Part shown: positions 59,457-64,000 of the stretch, one piece after another | Numbering within the stretch: the stretch's first letter is position 1 | Layout: every line of letters begins with the position of its first letter | Assembly: GCF_000325745.1 (NCBI RefSeq) | Contig: NC_019907.1 | Location: 1,398,501-1,462,500 of the forward strand | Direction of reading: 5' to 3' | DNA: 64,000 bases | Source: Liberibacter crescens BT-1 | GTDB lineage: Bacteria > Pseudomonadota > Alphaproteobacteria > Rhizobiales > Rhizobiaceae | Translations under genes and position numbers: made by a program | The notes under the pieces: model-generated | Told to the model about the DNA's origin: nothing | Seen by the model: only the letters and a program-made list of their open reading frames with translations | The model's database searches: none

Positions 59457-59481
59457 AGGAGGGTTACATTATAACCCTCCT
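59457..59481 (+). terminator. strong hairpin between peptide gene and ATPase gene
   Basis: Perfect 10-bp stem AGGAGGGTTA/TAACCCTCCT with a 5-base loop, 8 bases after the peptide stop. It is followed by TTAAATTTTATT, only a weak T-tract. It may act as a partial terminator setting a high peptide-to-enzyme ratio, as seen after precursor genes in bacteriocin operons, or shield the peptide mRNA 3' end. The left arm also contains AGGAGG, a sequestered ribosome site. Confidence 0.75.
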
Positions 59482-59494
59482 TAAATTTTATTCC

Positions 59495-61708
59495 ATGCGA
59501 GGAGTTATCCATGGATATACAAGTTCAAAAAAAAAAATCATCCCCGAAATATATGAAGCTGTATTAAAAAATACAATCACCGTGATCTATGGAGAACGAG
59601 GGCTAGGTCAAAGACAAACGGCTGTTTCCGCTCTCTCAAACATTGGATGGCAAGTCGTTCAGTCAGATGGAGACTGGTTTTCTGGAGGATATCTGGGAGG
59701 ATTTCAAGAGGTTATAGATCAAGCTATCGCTTGGTCAAGCGACAACTTACCTGCTCTTATCATAGAATACCAGCAAACACTGAAGCGCCTCTACCCTTTG
59801 ATTGATCTTCCGCAATTCACTGTTCCGAAAGATCTGACCAACACATCAACCAAAGAAGAACGAACTCGTTTTTATCATCATGAATATCAAAACAAACTAC
59901 TTGTTGGTTTGTCAGAATTTTTGATTAAGGTAAGCAAAGAACGGCATTTGCGTACGATTTTAATTATTGATCGTGCCGATGGTCTTTCCCCTACAGCACA
60001 AAATTTGATTAGAGTTCTAAACCGACTCTCCGGTGGATCAGAAACTTTTAAATTCCTGTTGTTGGACTATAGGCAATCATTATTTTTCAACGGTGCAAAG
60101 GAATTACACTTTGGGCGATATAGTGAGCAGGAGATTATCGCAGCGTTAACATTAGATACCACGTATCCTCCTGAAAAAAGGCATCGTATCTACATTGCCA
60201 GTCGAGGTAATCTTTTACGTGCGCAAGCTATTAGCGAATGCGATAAGGCTGGCATCCCGGTTGTCGGCTACTTTAATCCAACAGCGTTAATTGACCTCTA
60301 TCTTTCAACAAAATCCGCAGATGAGCGTCGAACGCTGCTTCTCGATTTTATCGGCGGAAACTGTAAAAGCGAGAATTTAATTTCTATACGGAATTATCAG
60401 ACGTATAACTCAGATGAAAAAGATAGAGAGCATCTGCGTCTCCATGCGATATGCCTAGCTAATTATTACTCTGGAACGGCGCCGCTTATAAGTCTCCACG
60501 GCCAATATATCTGCAACAAGCGCAAGCGTCTTGAGGCGTTGGCCGAACCGGGTGAAATTCTCAAAAACATCGGATTGTATGATACCTGGTTTAGCTATTT
60601 TTCTTCAATCTTTGCCGATCTCGATTTGCGGGAGCATGGTACAGGCAATGACCCTGAAAATACAGCTTTTATTAACGCTGCATTTGTACTTTATTCGCTC
60701 GGATGTGGAAAGGTGTCAGTGCCTTATCTTGACGAGTTCTATCAAAAATTCCCCAAGAGCCGGTACACACCCACTGTTCTCTACGCGCAGTCAATGACCT
60801 ATGGCAGATATCAAATGCCAGTCAATCTGCCGCGGGCAGAACAATATGCGCTTAGAAATCTGAAAACTATAGAAACTGATTTTAAAGAATATGAAAAATA
60901 CCATTACATCAAAGTTTTTGCTGAAAATGCTTATGCCTACATCAAGGCCAGACAAGGGGAATATACGCAAGCTCTAAATCTCTGCACAGAGGGTAACCAG
61001 AAAATGCTTGAGATCTATGGAGACAGCAGATTCAAATTACATCAGTCAATCTTAATCTATAACACCAGTCAAGTCTACGAAATTGTCAAAGATTATAATC
61101 TTGCAGAAAAGCAGCTTCGGCTAGCAATTTCATATGATCCTTATTACGGTGAGTATTACAACGATCTGGGAAACCTGCTTGCCAAAATAGAAGGCCGTGA
61201 AGCAGAAGCCCTGGAGGAGTATACTCGCGCCATTGATCTTTGCCCCCCTTACTATGAGGCTTACATTAATCGAGGTGTTCTCTTGGCACGCTTTGGTGAA
61301 AACGATAAGGCATTAGGAGATTTTACACGTGCATTGGAAATAAAACCACAGGAGTCGCGTGCACTTTTTGAAACAGGAAATGTTCTCATATCGCTAGGTG
61401 ATTTTTCAGGCGCTCTTGATGTTTATCAAGAAGCAGCAGAGATCGAACCGAAAAACTCTGATCTACAAAACAATCTCGGGTTTGTGTATTCGGAATTAGG
61501 TTTGACCTCTAACAGTATCGCTCATTATCAGCAAGCTATTGCGCTTCAGCCTAAACATGCTCTTTCACATAACAATCTTGCTATTGAGCTCTTCAATACA
61601 GGCCAGATCACCGAGGCATTAAATCATGCAAACATCGCAGTGGAGATCGGTGAAGATCCCGACTACGAAACGACACGAAACTTCATTCAGAAAAAAAATG
61701 TCTCCTGA
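59495..61708 (+). CDS. P-loop-like ATPase with C-terminal TPR repeats
   Basis: 737 residues, not assigned to a named family. N-terminal half resembles an AAA/STAND-type NTPase: TVIYGERGLGQRQTAVSAL at the Walker A place (but Lys and Ser/Thr replaced by Gln-Arg), Walker B-like RTILIIDRADGLS (about 150-163). The C-terminal half (about 385-725) is helical with at least five TPR units (YNDLGNLLAKIEG, YINRGVLLARFGENDKALGDF, NNLGFVYSELG, NNLAIELFNTGQ). The start at 59495 has no ribosome site, whereas ATG 59511 has one but is out of frame across an A11 run. Noticeably higher GC than neighbours; probably transferred. Confidence 0.75.
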   Translation: MRGVIHGYTSSKKKIIPEIYEAVLKNTITVIYGERGLGQRQTAVSALSNIGWQVVQSDGDWFSGGYLGGFQEVIDQAIAWSSDNLPALIIEYQQTLKRLYPLIDLPQFTVPKDLTNTSTKEERTRFYHHEYQNKLLVGLSEFLIKVSKERHLRTILIIDRADGLSPTAQNLIRVLNRLSGGSETFKFLLLDYRQSLFFNGAKELHFGRYSEQEIIAALTLDTTYPPEKRHRIYIASRGNLLRAQAISECDKAGIPVVGYFNPTALIDLYLSTKSADERRTLLLDFIGGNCKSENLISIRNYQTYNSDEKDREHLRLHAICLANYYSGTAPLISLHGQYICNKRKRLEALAEPGEILKNIGLYDTWFSYFSSIFADLDLREHGTGNDPENTAFINAAFVLYSLGCGKVSVPYLDEFYQKFPKSRYTPTVLYAQSMTYGRYQMPVNLPRAEQYALRNLKTIETDFKEYEKYHYIKVFAENAYAYIKARQGEYTQALNLCTEGNQKMLEIYGDSRFKLHQSILIYNTSQVYEIVKDYNLAEKQLRLAISYDPYYGEYYNDLGNLLAKIEGREAEALEEYTRAIDLCPPYYEAYINRGVLLARFGENDKALGDFTRALEIKPQESRALFETGNVLISLGDFSGALDVYQEAAEIEPKNSDLQNNLGFVYSELGLTSNSIAHYQQAIALQPKHALSHNNLAIELFNTGQITEALNHANIAVEIGEDPDYETTRNFIQKKNVS

Positions 61709-62915
61709 AATGAAAGAGTATCGTCTAGAAAAAAAACTCCTGTATACTGCCTACCTCATTAGCCAGCTCGGTAATTGGGCCTTTCGCATCGGCATTATCG
61801 TCAGTCTTTTGCAAAATAGCACCAGCGCCGTTGGTATTGGCGTTGCGGTAATCTTCGCACCGATTATCCTTGGAAGCCTATTCCTTTCACCTCTTGCTGA
61901 TCGATCGGATCGCTTATTGTTGATGATCAGCATTGATTTGATACGGGCTATAGCTATGATGCCGCTACTCTTTGTAGGAGCGATCAATTCACTTCTTACC
62001 TATATAATTATTGCTATGCTGAGCCTGAGCCAACCTATTTTTATGTCAGCTCAAATTTCTTTTCTGAGAAGTGTCACTCAGCCAGAAAAACTGGTGACAG
62101 AGCTACGCAACATCAGTAATATAGATTGGACGACTTACATTATCGGTATGGCAACTGGATCTTTTCTGATGGCCAGTCTTAGTATCGCTAACGTTCTAGT
62201 TTTAAACTCGATTACCTTTATCGTTTCTGCTTCCGTATTGATATTCGTGCGAAACAGAATCTCTTTCAGAACTAAGCTTCCTAAAAAAGCCACAAAAGCC
62301 GGCGTAAATTTTTCTGATCTAAAACCTCTTTACAGAACCTTTATTGCTGTTTTTTTCTTGAATCTCGGTGCAGGTATTATTAATATTTATCCTGCTGTGC
62401 GGTCAACAACCGACCATGTTGTTAATCAATCAACTCTTTCAACCATGGTTATCATAAACGGCATTTTTGGCTTGATCGGAGCATTATGCGTAAAACCGGC
62501 CTATCAACGTATAGGTGCCTTGAAATTGATGACATTAACAGCTGGATTTATCACATTCTCATTATTCGCTATGTCCTTAGATTATGGGTTTATACTAGCG
62601 GTTGCGAGCAGCAGCCTCATGTTGGGAACAGGGCAAGTTTTTGCCGTTTCTGTGCAAGCATACATGACCTCATCTGTAAGAGAGAACCTGACTGGAAAAT
62701 TCTCAGGGATTTTTCAATGCTGTACCTACGGCGGTATTGCGTTAAATGGAATTTTATTTTCATTATTTTCAAAATTTCTAGACTTTAATATGATTGTAAG
62801 TATTTGTTTATTTCCGTCTTTAATTGCATTTTTTATTGCCCTTAGCGAAACCGCTCACTCAGGTTTACTTGGTCCAAAGAAAACCAGAATACAATTTCAC
62901 TTCAAACGGAGATAA
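61698..62915 (+). CDS. MFS transporter, probable exporter
   Basis: Twelve-helix major facilitator, about 405 residues from ATG 61698 (MSPEMKEYRL; ATG 61710 is an alternative). Overlaps the end of the ATPase-TPR gene, so coupled. Family sequence: YLISQLGNWAFRIGIIVSLL, GSLFLSPLADRSDRLLLM (loop 2-3 motif A), and SSVRENLTGKFSGIFQCCTYGG late in the protein. Most like the EntS/multidrug branch of exporters. In this cassette it could export the product of the small peptide gene; that is inference. Confidence 0.88.
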   Translation: MSPEMKEYRLEKKLLYTAYLISQLGNWAFRIGIIVSLLQNSTSAVGIGVAVIFAPIILGSLFLSPLADRSDRLLLMISIDLIRAIAMMPLLFVGAINSLLTYIIIAMLSLSQPIFMSAQISFLRSVTQPEKLVTELRNISNIDWTTYIIGMATGSFLMASLSIANVLVLNSITFIVSASVLIFVRNRISFRTKLPKKATKAGVNFSDLKPLYRTFIAVFFLNLGAGIINIYPAVRSTTDHVVNQSTLSTMVIINGIFGLIGALCVKPAYQRIGALKLMTLTAGFITFSLFAMSLDYGFILAVASSSLMLGTGQVFAVSVQAYMTSSVRENLTGKFSGIFQCCTYGGIALNGILFSLFSKFLDFNMIVSICLFPSLIAFFIALSETAHSGLLGPKKTRIQFHFKRR

Positions 62916-62919
62916 TATA

Positions 62920-63273
62920 ATGAAGATGAAAAGAGATAAATTGTTTCTAATTCAGCCAGGTTTTGAAGACCCTAAATATCCAGGCCAAATCTTTTATTGC
63001 TGGCATTGCGCACTTCTAGAAGGAGTACTGGCTTCCTTTCCTGAAGCTGCATTAAAAATTGATGTCGAGCGAATACCATGGACATACCCACGGCTTTCAA
63101 TTATTGAACTCGTTGGCGAAGAAAATCAATCTCTTCCTATCCTAGTGTTAGCAGATGGATCATCGTCGACTTGGACAACCAATGTTCACTTGGGACATTC
63201 TTTTATTGCAGATAAAGAAAAGATCCTTAATGCAATCTCAGAACGTCACGGATTTCCATCTGCACACCCGTAA
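62920..63273 (+). CDS. DUF3088 family protein, thioredoxin-like
   Basis: 117 residues from ATG 62920 with GGAGA upstream, 4 bases after the transporter. Matches DUF3088 in my memory of the family: LFLIQPGFEDPKYPGQIFYC, WHCALLEGVLASFPE, QSLPILVLADG. The pattern is thioredoxin-like: a CxxC motif (CWHC) in the first third and a cis-Pro (SLPILV) later. Could be a redox or thiol-handling enzyme acting on the Cys of the small peptide. Function of the family is unknown. Confidence 0.75.
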   Translation: MKMKRDKLFLIQPGFEDPKYPGQIFYCWHCALLEGVLASFPEAALKIDVERIPWTYPRLSIIELVGEENQSLPILVLADGSSSTWTTNVHLGHSFIADKEKILNAISERHGFPSAHP

Positions 63274-63341
63274 GATTATTATATACTTTTGATTAAAGAA
63301 AATTAATAATCCCCTTTTTTAATTTTTCTAAATCTTTCATT

Positions 63342-63842
63342 TCACATGCTCATACAATCAAAAGCTGTTTCTAATATTTCTGGTTTTCCCTGAATATTGA
63401 GGAGTCTTGGTAAAGATGGTCCATAAATATCAGCATCAAGAATAGCAAGCTTTAAATCCAGGTTTTGTAATGCTAATGCCAAATTAGCTGCTGTAGTAGA
63501 TTTTCCTACGCCGCCTTTCCCAGATGCTTCAGCGATAACTGAACAAACTCCTGGAAGAGGTTTTGGGTTATATACTGTTTTTTTATTTATTTTTTGGTCT
63601 GATGTATGAGTAACAATAGCATCTTTTATTTCTGGTAAAGCAATGACAAGTTCTTGAGCCTTTAAACGCAAAGGTTCAAGATTTTTAGCAGGATGCATCG
63701 GTACCGTTATTGAAAAATACACCTTTTTTTGACCGATAAAAATTTCAGATACGAGATTCATATCGACAATATTTTTTTGACTTTCGGGAATATAAAGAGT
63801 TTCGAGAACTTGGAGGATTTTTTCTTTTTTTATATCATTCAT
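63342..63842 (-). pseudogene. mrp: Mrp/ApbC iron-sulfur carrier, C-terminally truncated
   Basis: 166 residues against about 340 for a normal Mrp. An N-terminal DUF59/MIP18 domain (KEKILQVLETLYIPESQKNI; SITVPMHPAKNLEPLR) and the start of the ATPase with P-loop EASGKGGVGKSTTAANLALA and LDADIYGPSLPRLL are present, then ETAFDCMSM and a stop. The CxxC cluster-binding region and the rest of the ATPase are missing. It ends next to the right edge of the transferred cassette, so the truncation probably came from that insertion. Confidence 0.8.
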
Positions 63843-63916
63843 ATCAATTCAATTGCTTTTAGTGATTTTATATATTTTGATATGTTGGGTGATTTTTGTT
63901 TTTTATACTTGGACCT

Positions 63917-63993
<77 letters not shown>

Positions 63994-64000
63994 ATATAGA

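Overview
The window looks like a chromosomal segment of a 'Candidatus Liberibacter'-type alphaproteobacterium (Rhizobiaceae, reduced and AT-rich, plant/psyllid associated). The evidence is the low GC, rhizobial-type gene content (Tad/Flp pilus cluster, BacA/SbmA transporter, long alphaproteobacterial Dcd, bioBFDAZ operon with BioZ, lptC-lptA-lptB, rpmH-rnpA-yidC-engB-argB) and little redundancy. The species assignment is inference from gene content; no database was searched.

Layout. 1-7.2 kb: minus-strand cpaA-cpaB-cpaC-cpaD, five small Flp pilin genes (two plus, three minus, the minus ones tandemly duplicated) and a stand-alone pilus N-terminal-domain protein. 7.4-19.1 kb: housekeeping genes (Trm112-like, Lon-N domain, a carboxynorspermidine pathway pair, a uracil-DNA glycosylase homologue, BacA/SbmA, the Lpt genes, SppA, IHF-beta, a SpoU methyltransferase, LspA). 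19.2-26.7 kb: a foreign island of clearly higher GC holding an enterobacterial-type trp operon (trpE, trpG, trpD, trpCF, trpB, trpA, all minus strand), its promoter, a remnant of trpL, a fragment of the donor's upstream neighbour yciV/rnm, and insertion-sequence debris. 26.7-58.3 kb: mutS, a DsbA-like lipoprotein, a DUF721 protein, a GT25 enzyme, mutY, dcd, the rpmH-yidC block, argB, biotin operon, ohr, truA-fmt-def, rmuC, tRNA-Ile2, a SIMPL protein, rpoD, a quinone oxidoreductase and an RND efflux operon with two adaptor proteins. 58.3-63.3 kb: a decayed alcohol dehydrogenase followed by a less AT-rich cassette (22-residue peptide gene, hairpin, ATPase-TPR protein, MFS transporter, DUF3088 thioredoxin-like protein). 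63.3-64 kb: a C-terminally truncated mrp and tRNA-fMet.

Two places stand out. The trp island sits between lspA and mutS. It is bounded by a 24-bp near-identical direct repeat that matches the 5' coding part of mutS, and inside that by 30-bp direct repeats that look like insertion-sequence ends. Its operon carries changes that in enterobacteria would deregulate Trp synthesis (Ser40 to Leu in TrpE; an attenuator that has lost its hairpins) together with damage (an in-frame TAA in trpB, altered GTGGD and KHGNR motifs in TrpD). This reads as an operon once adapted to unregulated Trp supply and now decaying, probably acquired from an enterobacterial co-symbiont. The second is the peptide/ATPase-TPR/MFS/DUF3088 cassette, which has the make-up of a small modified-peptide production and export locus but contains no modification enzyme I can name; it is the best candidate here for an undescribed system.
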